Source: Cymbidium sinense (taxonomy: Eukaryota > Streptophyta > Magnoliopsida > Asparagales > Orchidaceae). From it: 64,000 nt of DNA. The translations under genes and the position numbers were made by a program. How positions within the stretch are numbered: position 1 is the stretch's first letter; each line of letters opens with the position of its first letter. The DNA lies in the NCBI GenBank assembly GCA_021442155.1, contig CM038228.1, forward strand, positions 85,948,114 to 86,012,113, in the 5' to 3' direction. The notes below the pieces were generated by a model. That model did no database searches. It saw only the letters and a list, made by a program, of their open reading frames with translations, and was not told the origin of the DNA. This document shows, one piece after another, positions 39,801 through 45,545 of the stretch.

Positions 39801-41637
39801 TTAACATCTTTTGACTTTGTTCTAGACTTGGAGTTTGATTTTGTTGCGCTGTTAAATCTTGAAATTAGGTTATGTCTCAGTACAAGTGGCCAGAATTGTT
39901 AGAGACAGATTTTGTGTATGGTATGAATTACTAATCATTATACTTGAATTATTTAGATACTAAATTGAACGTTTTGGATAGTTAAGTGGTTTGTCCTGCT
40001 GCTATTTTCATGTACAAAGGTTCTTCCTCAGTTGGAACGTCAATGAACCCACAATTTTTAGCAGCATTTTCAGCCGCTGCTGGGAAAAAGTCATTTCAAT
40101 TATCTGAGTCTGAAGAATCTGATCCAGAGGTAACTAAAAGTTTTTCTGAGGTCATGATTGTTGTTCTAACTAGTTGAAACTATTTGGCATGCTTATTTTC
40201 AGCAATTTATTTTCTTTGAAATACTCTTTGTATTTTCAGTGGGGATGCTGGAGCACTGATCATGAAGTAAGGAATCCTTCAATCAGGATTGTATTTCCAA
40301 CCATTGAAAGAGTAAAAAGTAGCGCTCACGGCATTCAGCTTTCAAAATACTTGCTTGCCTTCTCAGAGGTAGAGTAGCCGATATCTTACGCTGCTAGCAA
40401 TTAAACATCAGCTAATGTACTACAATATATAGAATACGATAAGTTTAATTCTGTTGACACTCTAAACTACTTAGATGCATCCCTAGTTTGATACCAGTAG
40501 GCTTGGCATTCTCGTCTGCTGCAGTAAATCTAGACACTGCCATGTTTCAACCTACTTATTCTTTGCAAGTGATGTAATATATTTTATCCAATGTCTCTGA
40601 GATCAATGACATGTAATCCCATAGTATCTGTAAAGGAGATATATGGAACACATTTTATTGGTTTAAAAATTCAAGCTGGGAGAATCTATTGATTACAATG
40701 AAATACTTTAGGATGAAAATATAAGACATGTAATAAGTGAGAAGAGGCTGCAATTCAATAAGCGATTAATTTCATATACAATTTGCTTAAATATTCATAT
40801 TTTACATTTTCATTGAATATCAGGAGTTATTTAGTGGAATTTGACTCTATTATTTGGCCATATATGCTCCCATGATGATGCTTTTGCTATTATCTCAAAT
40901 CATTTTTTCTTGAGATATCGGTCATTTTAGAACCACTCTTATCATATATATGCTTTTCTCGCAGAACACATGGCAGAGATTGAGAACTAGCGGTATCCTT
41001 CACGATGCAATCCCAAATCCTGCTCATAGAATTGGATATCCGATGCATGTTAAGGTATCACCATGATTCCTTTGACTCCTAACTTACAATGACTTCAATG
41101 AATTTCTTCGAACAGGTGGCCAGGCGGCGCTTCCAGTCTAAGACAAGCACCTCGGCGTTCGGTTGGATATATTGTGGTTCCCATAACTTCAGCTCGGCAG
41201 CCTGGGGACTCATGATTCCCCCTTCATCAGGGAAAGGCTCTGGAATCCTTAACAGCGTTTTTTCTGGTCCAAGATTACGCATATCCAATTATGAGCTAGG
41301 TATCATCTTGATCATTCCCCCGCCTAGTACGATGAAGGGATCTGTCGGCAATTTATGCAATCTTGATGATATAAAATTGCCATTTTTCATGCCTGCGCCG
41401 AGATACTGTGGAAGTGATCGGCCGGCGACGGCGACCGCCATGCGGGAGGCCGTGGCTGAGTGCCTCGTTTCTGGGCAAGTTTCTTTGATAGAGCAAGATG
41501 TTCAAGGGATGGATGAGGAGGGTATGGCTGATGAGGAAATAATGGGACCGTCCGAGTATGTTGCAGAAGAAAATGAGGATGACAAAATCTACGCGGAGAC
41601 GCTTTGGAGCCAGGTTGATTCTTCTGATTGTTTTTGA
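2..41637 (+). CDS. FHA domain and tyrosyl-DNA phosphodiesterase protein (TDP1-beta type), 12 exon segments, 5' end outside window
   Basis: Seen: joining the listed exons gives about 950 residues with an N-terminal FHA domain (GR, SRRH and NG motifs) followed by a tyrosyl-DNA phosphodiesterase fold with two HxK motifs (H-P-K at 1243-1251; H-V-K at 41046-41054) and the GSHNFS segment after the second. Known: TDP1 enzymes of the phospholipase D superfamily hydrolyse 3'-phosphotyrosyl links left by stalled topoisomerase I, using the two HxK pairs; FHA domains bind phosphothreonine. Plants carry a second, FHA-bearing TDP1 paralogue (Arabidopsis At5g07400 type), and this reads like its orthologue from memory of that family. 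Inference: a nuclear DNA repair protein. The start codon is upstream of the window. Three introns total about 37 kb and are full of transposons. Two frame problems (a 40-nt segment at 853-892 and one missing base near 38850) leave open whether this copy is functional. Identity is firm; functionality is uncertain. Confidence 0.9.
853..892 (+). other. 40-nt GT...AG segment inside exon 1 (ultra-short intron or frameshifting insertion)
   Basis: The segment starts GTATGT and ends TTTTCAG. Removing it joins DVSW directly to FLSCCQIPNHLPVTIA, which fits the conserved TDP1-beta path and restores the frame used downstream. Keeping it (40 is not a multiple of 3) leads to a TAG at 947. Known plant introns are rarely shorter than about 60 nt, so splicing of this piece is doubtful. 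It could be a real micro-intron, a deleted remnant of a longer intron, or an inactivating insertion. Confidence 0.6.
893..1027 (+). CDS. Exon segment 2
   Basis: It continues W|FLSCCQIPNHLPVTIA and then HSAEKCWSSNCHDRTS and YPNLLLV, in a different frame from segment 1. The donor is GT|GTAAGT at 1028, leaving a split valine codon completed at 1176. The following intron is 148 nt. Confidence 0.82.
1176..1320 (+). CDS. Exon 3: first HxK catalytic motif
   Basis: Acceptor TTTAG at 1171-1175; donor CAG|GTGACT at 1320/1321. It encodes YPPFPDEIAFGKD, then HHPKLLVL with the catalytic H and K (codons 1243-1245 and 1249-1251), then VIVTSANLVPKQ. The HPK plus TSANL arrangement is the first half of the TDP1 active site. 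It is followed by an intron of about 9.0 kb. Confidence 0.93.
1321..2635 (+). other. Start of the 9.0-kb intron; no gene seen
   Basis: AT-rich intronic sequence. I see no coding similarity, array or terminal inverted repeat in it. Confidence 0.6.
2636..2653. repeat. Left target-site duplication of RTE copy 1
   Basis: TATTAACTTATCTTAGCA occurs here and again, identically, at 5719-5736, directly flanking the LINE. An 18-bp perfect match at both borders marks target-primed insertion. Confidence 0.9.
2654..5718 (+). mobile_element. RTE-clade LINE copy 1, near full length, decayed
   Basis: A 3.07-kb non-LTR retrotransposon flanked by 18-bp target-site duplications. In order: a 5' leader shared with the reverse complement of the copy at 26.3-29.4 kb, an apurinic endonuclease start RIRAWNIDTLGK at 2923, endonuclease remnants to about 3600, reverse transcriptase from GFVPGKSTMD at about 4573, the catalytic FADD at 4936-4947, a C-terminal part, and the RTE-type 3' end GTGGGATAAAGGCTTGTTGTTA. 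Many stops and frameshifts show that it cannot make a full protein. It lies sense to the host gene, inside its 9-kb intron. Internally, a 23-bp phrase is duplicated near 3518 and 3570. Confidence 0.92.
4573..5600 (+). pseudogene. Reverse transcriptase remnant of RTE copy 1
   Basis: Open pieces at 4580-4834, 5132-5359 and 5388-5615 carry the RTE palm and C-terminal signatures: GKSTMDVIHLLRGLMEKY, FVDLEKVYDKV, LLFADDILLVDK and RYLGS-like FGYLGSFIQSDGEIH. The catalytic FADD is intact, but frameshifts and stops separate the pieces. Confidence 0.88.
5719..5736. repeat. Right target-site duplication of RTE copy 1
   Basis: Identical to 2636-2653. It follows the short TTG-type 3' tail of the LINE. 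Confidence 0.9.
5737..6802 (+). other. Intronic stretch without recognisable gene
   Basis: AT-rich sequence between RTE copy 1 and the MITE. I see nothing coding in either strand. Confidence 0.55.
6803..7258. mobile_element. hAT-type MITE with terminal inverted repeats
   Basis: The left end reads AGGGGTGTAAATGAGTCAAG and the right end is its imperfect inverse, CTTGTTTACACCTCT. Just inside are GGCTCG/CGAGCC-rich inverted blocks and an AT-rich centre. This end sequence and the GAGCTCG-rich subterminal blocks are common to small non-autonomous hAT-like elements of plants. It has no coding capacity (about 455 bp). I could not settle the 8-bp target duplication: TGACTA on the left and TTACTA on the right are only similar. 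Confidence 0.78.
7259..8044 (+). other. Intronic stretch without recognisable gene
   Basis: Non-coding AT-rich sequence between the MITE and RTE copy 2. No structure was identified. Confidence 0.55.
8059..9336 (+). mobile_element. RTE-clade LINE copy 2, 5'-truncated
   Basis: It starts in the middle of the reverse transcriptase at a point matching about 4415 of copy 1, and ends with GTTGTTGTTGTTG. It is flanked by GAAGATTAGTAGTG (8045-8058) and GAAGATTATTAGTG (9337-9350), a 14-bp target duplication with one mismatch. 5' truncation with an intact 3' end is the usual result of incomplete target-primed reverse transcription. Confidence 0.9.
8220..9138 (+). pseudogene. Reverse transcriptase/C-terminal remnant of RTE copy 2
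   Basis: The piece at 8227-8433 reads GKSTMDAIHLLTSLMEKY and FVDLEKAYNKI. The piece at 8578-9138 reads ESKGFHLSRSKTEYMECNFS, RFRYLGSIVQNDGEI and MSGFTLRDKMRNEYVQEKVG. A frameshift destroys the FADD motif near 8590 (LF, then DDILLVD in another frame). Confidence 0.88.
9351..10318 (+). other. End of the 9.0-kb intron; no gene seen
   Basis: Non-coding, ending in the polypyrimidine tract and TTTGTCAG acceptor of exon 4. No repeat family recognised. Confidence 0.55.
10319..10597 (+). CDS. Exon 4 of the TDP1-beta-type gene
   Basis: Acceptor TTTGTCAG at 10311-10318; donor CCT|GTAAGA at 10597/10598. It has 93 whole codons reading WNQITNTVWWQDFPRKD, then SDFAAQLVSFIASL and DVPSQAHWITDLGYDF, all typical of the region after the first HxK motif. 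The phase matches both neighbours, although the flanking introns are 9.0 and 12.0 kb. Confidence 0.93.
10715..11190 (+). pseudogene. Probable Ty3/gypsy gag remnant
   Basis: It reads QMDEGGDQMQELSDQIKALM (glutamine-rich coiled-coil style), then HVEDFIDALGELKYKHLP and VKMKLFGHTKIDYTNILVKEQ, resembling the gag segments EFIDWL...E.K..P and VKL...L.G.A..WW of plant gypsy elements. Several stops and frame changes; similarity is weak and drawn from memory of the family pattern. Confidence 0.4.
11230..13345. repeat. Dispersed repeat, copy A (about 2.1 kb, unknown family)
   Basis: It shares a collinear series of blocks with 26000-30632, for example ATATCACAAAAG at 11300 and 26070, ATGAAGTAATATGCATG at 11586 and 29453, CATCACCTCCTTTAGCTT, and GATTACAACCCTAAT. 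Copy A is uninterrupted. The AT-rich non-coding content and the gag-like piece just upstream suggest the 3' part or LTR of an old gypsy-like element, but this is inference. Confidence 0.65.
13346..13690. other. Non-coding flank of the copia remnant
   Basis: Lies between repeat copy A and the antisense RNase H piece. It could include the copia 3' UTR/LTR on the minus strand, but I cannot see LTR ends. Confidence 0.35.
13691..14058 (-). pseudogene. Ty1/copia RNase H remnant (3' part of a split element)
   Basis: The minus strand reads VSRSRAKFN (family VSRSSAEAEY), then IYCDNKFAISIADN and HDHTNTWKWID (family YCDNxAAIxIAxNP and HDRTKHxEID), then IDLCSICPNKKIAYQHIHQ (family ICTPYVPTKDQLADIFTK). 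Stops are present. It continues the copia element at 17.0-19.4 kb, from which it is separated by about 3 kb. Confidence 0.82.
14059..17010. mobile_element. Insertion of about 3 kb splitting the copia element
   Basis: Copia similarity stops at about 14055 and resumes at about 17010, so this block entered the copia. It begins with a purine-rich stretch, contains a moderately GC-rich part (14100-14450), then the 60-bp array at 15455-16375 and a distal part (16640-16760) resembling 43190-43280. No protein similarity seen. A solo LTR or LTR fragment of an LTR element whose LTR contains tandem repeats is a reasonable guess; the ends are not resolved. Confidence 0.5.
15455..16375. repeat. 60-bp tandem array with palindromic cores, about 15 units
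   Basis: GATGTAAG-type phrases recur about every 60 bases (15498, 15560, 15636, 15699, 15759, 15819, 15880, 15943, 15999, 16060, 16117, ...). A typical unit is GGCATTCCAATGGATGTAAG followed by a palindrome such as GTTTGCAATGCAAAC (15777-15791, 16017-16031, 16280-16294). Variants keep the symmetry: GTTCGCAATGCGAAC at 15837-15851, and TTTGTATGCAATACAAA at 15895-15911. Confidence 0.85.
17060..17760 (-). pseudogene. Copia reverse transcriptase remnant
   Basis: The minus strand reads DVKNTFLYRDIEKK (family MDVKNAFLHGDLEEEVYM) at about 17640-17690, ILIVYVDDTII with the catalytic YVDD at 17443-17454, KKKLAE, then YYQRLVGKLIYLSHT (family RYQRLVGKLIYLSHTRPD) at about 17120-17170 and FMHRP. YVDD is intact; stops and frameshifts elsewhere. 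Confidence 0.9.
18275..18890 (-). pseudogene. Copia integrase remnant
   Basis: The minus strand reads VALPGTYLINIIPSRVIDFK (family AYLINRMPSRVL) in the open piece 18469-18882, then NPRALKYIFVGYFSTQK (family DPRAxKCVFLGYSxTQKGY) in 18275-18481. This is the end of the integrase core and the C-terminal GKGY-like region of plant copia elements. Confidence 0.85.
19401..21691 (+). other. Long intronic stretch without recognisable gene
   Basis: It contains a TA microsatellite at about 19478-19491 and A/T-rich runs. The open frame at 20115-20336 has no recognisable similarity and no coding support. No terminal repeats detected. Confidence 0.5.
21694..21923. mobile_element. Small MITE, about 230 bp, with inverted ends
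   Basis: The left end GATTTACATACATACCACAC (from 21695) is the near-perfect inverse of the right end ending GTGTGGTATGGATGTAAATC (21922). Subterminal blocks are also inverted (TTTACATATCTAACA near 21729; TGTTAGATAAGTAAA near 21851). Non-coding. The flanks are A-rich, so the target duplication cannot be read. Superfamily not assigned. Confidence 0.75.
21924..22629 (+). other. End of the 12-kb intron; no gene seen
   Basis: AT-rich, ending in TTTTTAACTTCTAATGCAG, the acceptor of exon 5. The frame at 22427-22624 is hydrophobic by composition only. Confidence 0.55.
22630..22897 (+). CDS. Exon 5 of the TDP1-beta-type gene
   Basis: Acceptor AATGCAG at 22623-22629; donor GGAG|GTATAT at 22897/22898. 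It reads KYLGTVQASVVGISHRF, then LKKLASFLGKF and ISILVSNFDEVSTGG. It ends in phase 1, and the codon completes as D with the AC at 38712. It is followed by the longest intron, 15.8 kb. Confidence 0.92.
22898..25999 (+). other. Start of the 15.8-kb intron; no certain element
   Basis: A phrase GTTGATATAAGTGA is repeated at short distance (23048-23115). A C-rich run is present near 23860. Open frames at 23581-23784, 24664-24861 and 25113-25316 look like scraps of old element proteins, but I cannot assign them. Faint gypsy integrase-like text near 25650-25740 is too weak to call. Confidence 0.4.
26930..27460 (-). pseudogene. RTE copy 3 reverse transcriptase piece, active-site change
   Basis: The piece 27104-27304 reads KKGVNIVCIQVIKDMY and then SPYLFSLVMDVLTRYL. 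The palm motif FADD reads FAND (27068-27079): the first catalytic aspartate is replaced by asparagine at 27071-27073. The neighbouring text (WCMLF, ILLVDK) is normal. Confidence 0.85.
28511..28771 (-). pseudogene. RTE copy 3 endonuclease piece
   Basis: Reads RVFIRGNLNGHVVKVVEDF (family IxGDLNGHVG), then RVTNEKYKMILDFALTYNFI and NTLFKKIDEHIITYKNRPSK (family ILDFAxAxxLxxxNTxFKKRxxHLITYKS). The aspartate of GDLNGH has become N. Confidence 0.85.
30633..32449 (+). other. Intronic stretch without recognisable gene
   Basis: AT-rich with a pyrimidine-rich part at 31180-31320. Open frames on the minus strand (31082-31267, 31926-32150) have no recognisable similarity. Confidence 0.45.
32450..33478. 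repeat. Tandem duplication, two units of about 515 bp
   Basis: Unit 1 (about 32450-32959) and unit 2 (about 32960-33478) begin with the phrase GTGGAAAAGTTG and end with CTAAGTATCGTTGTTCTTTT. They share, among others, TGACCACAAGTCTTTTGAAT, TATGGTAGGATTACATCAAG, and AATGGAGTTAATTTAAAGAA. Unit 2 carries small indels; divergence is low, a few per cent by eye. Confidence 0.85.
33440..33720 (+). pseudogene. Possible Mutator-like transposase scrap
   Basis: The plus strand reads TNENEVYKF and NYSWALKRLK, then VIRELHEEKWY, recalling the MULE transposase stretch E(N/R)ExxYxWALxxLK...VTDRELALMxAI. Stops are present and the similarity is short. Confidence 0.3.
33721..38711 (+). other. End of the 15.8-kb intron; no certain element
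   Basis: Contains a 40-bp tandem duplication (34369-34445, phrase ATTATTTGTTTAAGGATT), an A-rich run at 36111-36139, and several short open frames (34461, 35885, 36471, 36652, 37412) without recognisable similarity. It ends in the polypyrimidine tract and acceptor of exon 6. Confidence 0.45.
38712..38877 (+). CDS. Exon 6 with an apparent one-base loss near 38850 and a GC donor
   Basis: Acceptor TTCTATCAG ending at 38711. It encodes DSVQLGFLPRHVAKW and ALEAALDGNNEK, then the frame breaks. After base 38850 a shift by one gives VQCLLFITQ, which joins GPKFSEIS of the next exon as the family expects; unshifted, a TAA is reached at 38870. In the shifted reading the donor is CAG|GCATGC (GC-AG intron, 131 nt). 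A second possibility, a GT donor at 38851 with an AG acceptor at 38994-38995, would keep the frame but replace the VQCLLFITQ stretch. Confidence 0.75.
39009..39119 (+). CDS. Exon 7 of the TDP1-beta-type gene
   Basis: Acceptor AATGCAG ending 39008; donor GAG|GTATCC at 39119/39120. It has 37 codons reading GPKFSEISGLLQPEHF, then LCLFIASIQRCHGLWRLKEV up to the splice. The in-frame ATG at 39003 lies in the intron and is not a start. Confidence 0.9.
39120..39868 (+). other. Intron, 749 nt
   Basis: GT-AG intron, T-rich, between exons 7 and 8. The open frame at 39374-39574 is not supported as coding. Confidence 0.75.
39869..39920 (+). CDS. Exon 8, 52 nt
   Basis: Acceptor AAATTAG ending 39868; donor TATG|GTATGA at 39920/39921. 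The micro-exon reads VMSQYKWPELLETDFVY plus one base, linking LKE to GSSSVGTS in correct phase. YKWPE is a strongly conserved piece of plant TDP1-beta proteins. Confidence 0.88.
40020..40129 (+). CDS. Exon 9 of the TDP1-beta-type gene
   Basis: Acceptor ACAAAG ending 40019; donor GAG|GTAACT at 40129/40130. It reads GSSSVGTSMNPQFLAAFSAA, then the serine- and acid-rich stretch SESEESDPE leading into WGCWS. The phases fit both sides. Confidence 0.9.
40240..40368 (+). CDS. Exon 10 of the TDP1-beta-type gene
   Basis: Acceptor TATTTTCAG ending 40239; donor GAG|GTAGAG at 40368/40369. Its 43 codons read WGCWSTDHEVRNPSIRIVF, then PTIERVKSSAHGIQLSKYLL. WGCWS and FPTIERVK are landmarks of the region before the second HxK motif. 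Confidence 0.92.
40369..40964 (+). other. Intron, 596 nt
   Basis: GT-AG intron between exons 10 and 11, with nothing else recognisable. Confidence 0.8.
40965..41054 (+). CDS. Exon 11: second HxK catalytic motif
   Basis: Acceptor TTCTCGCAG ending 40964; donor AAG|GTATCA at 41054/41055. It reads TWQRLRTSGILHDAIPNPAH, then RIGYPMHVK. The catalytic H is codon 41046-41048 and K is 41052-41054, so the exon ends exactly at the lysine. The following intron is only 61 nt. Confidence 0.93.
41116..41637 (+). CDS. Exon 12: terminal exon, TDP1 C-terminus
   Basis: Acceptor TCGAACAG ending 41115; stop TGA at 41635-41637. It starts VARRRFQSKTSTSAFGWIYC, then GSHNFSSAAWG, whose N and S follow the second HxK as in other TDP1 enzymes, then the NYELGIILIIPPPS segment. 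The last 60 or so residues are acidic (EQDVQGMDEEGMADEEIM...). The exon is clearly richer in GC than the introns. Confidence 0.94.
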   Translation: MARRRFQSKTSTSAFGWIYCGSHNFSSAAWGLMIPPSSGKGSGILNSVFSGPRLRISNYELGIILIIPPPSTMKGSVGNLCNLDDIKLPFFMPAPRYCGSDRPATATAMREAVAECLVSGQVSLIEQDVQGMDEEGMADEEIMGPSEYVAEENEDDKIYAETLWSQVDSSDCF

Positions 41638-41703
41638 CATGGTTAATTCTACTGTGTCCCGATTTATTTTTGTTTATTTTTGTATGCCCAAATTTTGTCT
41701 TTT

Positions 41704-41709
41704 AATAAA
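41704..41709 (+). terminator. Poly(A) signal candidate for the TDP1-beta-type gene
   Basis: AATAAA lies 67 bases after the stop codon, in a T-rich 3' flank. The position is typical for a plant near-upstream element, but such hexamers are common in AT-rich sequence. Confidence 0.45.
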
Positions 41710-41810
41710 ATATAAATAGCCATTTTATTTATAATAATATCATTCAAATTCCAAAGAGGCACAACAAGATTTTTATGGGGAATTACATAGATGGCATTCA
41801 AAATGCACTT

Positions 41811-42250
41811 AAATTACATTAGATCATAAGACCCAATCTTTTATATTTGTAATAAGAGTTGATGAGGTCTACTAAATGATTAATTTCTAAATGAACTTAA
41901 ATTACATTAGATTATAAGATCCAATTCTCTATATTTGTAATAAGAATTGACAAAGTTTATTAAATGATCAATTTCTAAATAAACTTAAATTACATTAGAT
42001 CAAAAGATTCAATCCTTTATATTTGTAATAAGAGTTGACAAGGTCTGCTAAATGATCAACTTCTAAATGAATCAAGTTACATTAGATTATAAGATCCAAT
42101 CTTCTATATTTGCAATAAGAGTTGATAAGGTCTACTAAATGATCAACTTCTGAATGAAATTAAATTACATTAGATCATAAGACTCAATCTTCTATATTCA
42201 TAATGGAGTTGACAATGTTTGTTATGATATTAATTTTCTAAAAGAATTAT
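41811..42250. repeat. 88-bp tandem array, about five units
   Basis: Units start with AAATTACATTAGAT at 41811, 41899, 41987, 42074 and 42162 (88, 88, 87, 88 bases apart), each followed by TATATTTGTAATAAGAGTTG and AAATGATCAATTTCTAAATG. The last unit decays after about 42220. It starts about 175 bases after the host stop codon. Confidence 0.92.
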
Positions 42251-43440
42251 AAATTATAATTTCGATTCTATTAGAAATAAGTAGAGTTGAAAGCCTATCC
42301 CAATGATGATAGGTTGATTGGAGATATTAACTGGAGGGATAATTATTATCAAAATATTTATGATATTATATTCAATATTTTCAAAATACCGAAATATAAA
42401 TATAGATGATCATCTATTATTAAATTAATGAGAATCAAAACAATAAATTAAATGATTAAGAAGACATATATCCCGATGATGGTCGTGTTGATTAAAAATC
42501 TTAACTAGAGGGGATATTATCATTAAAAGATACTTGAGCTTTAAACTATTTCATTATAAAATTAAATTTCAACCTAGTAAATATCTAAAGTAAATGAAAT
42601 TTATTATTTAAATATTTATAACAAATAATTCATTCATCCATCCACCATCATTTGTTGGGGATAACAGATTAAGAAAATTTTAGTTCACAAAGGAGCTAAT
42701 ATCAAGTTAAATAAATTACTATGTTCAAACTCAAATAATTTCATGCTAGTAAGGATGTGACCCGTGTCTTCTGTCCGTTTGGTTTGGCCAGTAGGCTCCA
42801 CATATGATGCAATTACAACCGTAGTCCTCCGACGTGGTAAAACGACACTATTATATTATGATCAGCAGATGTTCTCCAAGATGGTTCAACCATTTGAGTT
42901 ATGAATCATAAGATATATTTGAGATAAATCCTTTGATTAAGGACTTAATATTGTCTCTTTGGACAAACACCATCTACAAGGATTACTTGACGGCGTAACC
43001 ATGATTCGATAGGGATTCATCGATTGGTCGACACCTCCTCTCGACTAAGAGATTAAAGATCACAACAACCGGATGACTAACTTGATTGGGTGTGTCATCA
43101 TTCCCCCAACCATCCGCTTTAAGTTAAAACGATGAATTTTATAAATTTATAATTTTATACTCCACATGCTGCTACTATATGCTAAACAATTAGTGATCTA
43201 ACAACTAGCCTTAATCGAAAGTTCTCTCTCAATATTGGGAGGGGTAATTAACTATAGGTGCTTGCACCTCTAAGAAACCTGGAACCAGATCTAAAGTCCT
43301 CATAAAATAGGGACAAAATCTTTGGGTATTGTCTTATCTACTATTTCACCTCCCTTCTGAAAAATTGACAAACAATAAATCATACTCTCTTCATCGAGAG
43401 GTCAGTGGCGAATTTTCAGAGCCCATAATATTTAAACACA
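42251..43440. repeat. Block related to the copia-splitting insertion
   Basis: Shares phrases with 16640-16760, for example the GCCTTAATCGA...GTTCTCTC then GGGTAATTAACTAT series at 43208-43256. As at 14-17 kb, a tandem array lies just before it, so the two blocks may be copies of one LTR family. No coding similarity. Confidence 0.45.
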
Positions 43441-43449
43441 AGTAATAGC

Positions 43450-45540
43450 TCTAGTATTCATATCTTTAACGACTTAAATATACATGATGTTAATTTCTTT
43501 CCTTTTTTAGAGCTCTCTAAAGCACTTCTCTTAGAACTTTATTATATACTTATTCTAAATCAAAGAATATTATATAGATCCTCCTTACTCTCTATACTTC
43601 TCAACAAATGTATGTCATCCATAAACTAGTTTTGAGAAAGTTTTGTATCACATTATAACTTATGCTCAATTATTTTCTCTCATAATTTTAATGTATGACA
43701 CATTAACTTAATTATTCAATAATTTGCATACTCTTATGCATTCCCTTTTATTCTTAAAAGTAAATATCAATAAACTCTTTCTCCACTCATTTGATATCTT
43801 TTTAATCTTTAAAATAATATAAAAAATTTTAATAAGTCAAGAAATTCCTCAATCTCTTAAGCATTTTCATGCTTCTATTAGAATTTCATTAGGTCCTATT
43901 GTTTTTTCACAATTCAATTTCTTTAAAGCCTTTCCAACTTTAGTTTTACTAATGTGATGACATATACAAAAATCTCTATTTTTATTTAGAATTCTAACAT
44001 CACTAAAGTCAATTGTATTCTCATAGCTTCCATTGAAAGTTTATTAAAATATCTCATCCACCTATGTTAAATATCTTATTTTAAAAAGTAATTTTTGATC
44101 TTGATCCTTAACGCACTTCACTTGAACTAAATTTTTACATCTCCTTTCTTCTCGTTTGGATAACTTATATATACATCTTTCACTCTCTTTAGATTCAATC
44201 TATTATATAGATTACTAAATACCAAGTTCCTTACAACACATTACTTATTTAGAATCCGCATAGGCAACTCTACATCTTTCTTAATTTTTTGAGCTTTTAC
44301 ATTTAAATATATTTTTACGATGTAATGTTTTCTTTTTGATCTTTTATCTCACATATTTCCTAATAAAGCTTGTTTCCTTTTGATTCTCTAAGCACATTTT
44401 TTGCAGCTTATTTAATATCACTTGTTATTTTTCTCACATAATATTAGCTTTTTAATGCACATCCTAAATGTTAAGATCATATAGTTTACTCTTAAAAATA
44501 ATTTTAATTTTTTTTCAAGTACCTCCATCTGATCTTAGGATAATGAATTATTTTATTTTTTAACTTTCAATCTTTCACCTTAAAATTTAAAACTATTAAT
44601 TGATCTCAAATACATAAATTTTCTCCCAAAATATCCTTATAATCTTTACAATCTAAACGATTGATATTCATTAAAAAAAAATCAATCTATATTTTAGTAG
44701 ATTCATTCTTATAAGTGATAATATATTTTTTTTCTTAAATAAAATATTAATAATTATAAAATCATAAATCAAAGTAAAATTTAATATAGTTTTACATTCT
44801 TCATTAGTCACTCTAAATTCATAGCCATTATGATTGCTTCTAAAATCTATTATCATTTTACAATATGCCCATTTAGATATATTCTAATAAATACTTATTC
44901 TTAAAGAGACATCCTTTGTATTAATTATTCTAGGTCATTCAAATTTTTTTTAAACATACATCCAAACTTACTAGAGGAGCATAAACACTTATAGTATTAA
45001 TAATCTTAGCATCATTAGTAATTTTTAAAGTTATAATTCTTCTATTTCTGATTTGATTAATTTTCACAATATTATTCTTTAAATTATAAAACCTATATTA
45101 TTTCTAGTACGACTCTTATATGAATATCAAAGTTTATAACCTAAATTATTAATCTCCTTGGCCTTTTTTCTAAGCCATTTATTTTCTTGAATACATAAAA
45201 TATTTATTTTTCTATAAATAATAATATCTATTAATTCTATTAATTAACTTGTAAAAGTATATATATTACGAATTTCTATTTGAATGCTAGTTTTATAGAC
45301 TTGCTTCTTTGCTTGAATCAGTCCATAATATAGGAATTCTTGTTTATTTAATACTACACGTAGGTGCTGATACGTCAGTCTTTACACACTTTTCATTATA
45401 TTTAGGTCATATAGCTCCTCACTTCTAAGTAATATCCTAGTCTTGAGACAGTGTATTAAAGGATTAATGTCAAAATTTTTTATAAGTTTTATGTTAACTA
45501 TCGACTACTTACTGCAATCCTTCATTTTTTTTGATCCAAG
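43450..45540 (-). mobile_element. RTE-clade LINE copy 4, lacking its 3' part
   Basis: The reverse strand matches copies 1 and 3 from the 5' leader (about 45540) through the endonuclease to the start of reverse transcriptase (about 43450). The FADD region, C-terminus and TTG tail are missing. Loss of the 3' end is not expected from LINE insertion itself and suggests a later deletion or rearrangement. Confidence 0.82.
44671..44856 (-). pseudogene. RTE copy 4 endonuclease piece
   Basis: Reads YEFRVTNEECKTILNFTLIY, then FIIINILFKKK, matching 28511-28771 of copy 3 position by position. Frameshifts lie on both sides. Confidence 0.82.
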
Positions 45541-45545
45541 AATGG

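Noticed and set aside
41079..41640. Minus-strand ORFs opposite the last exon
   Set aside because: They are shadows of the conserved terminal exon; they have no similarity of their own.
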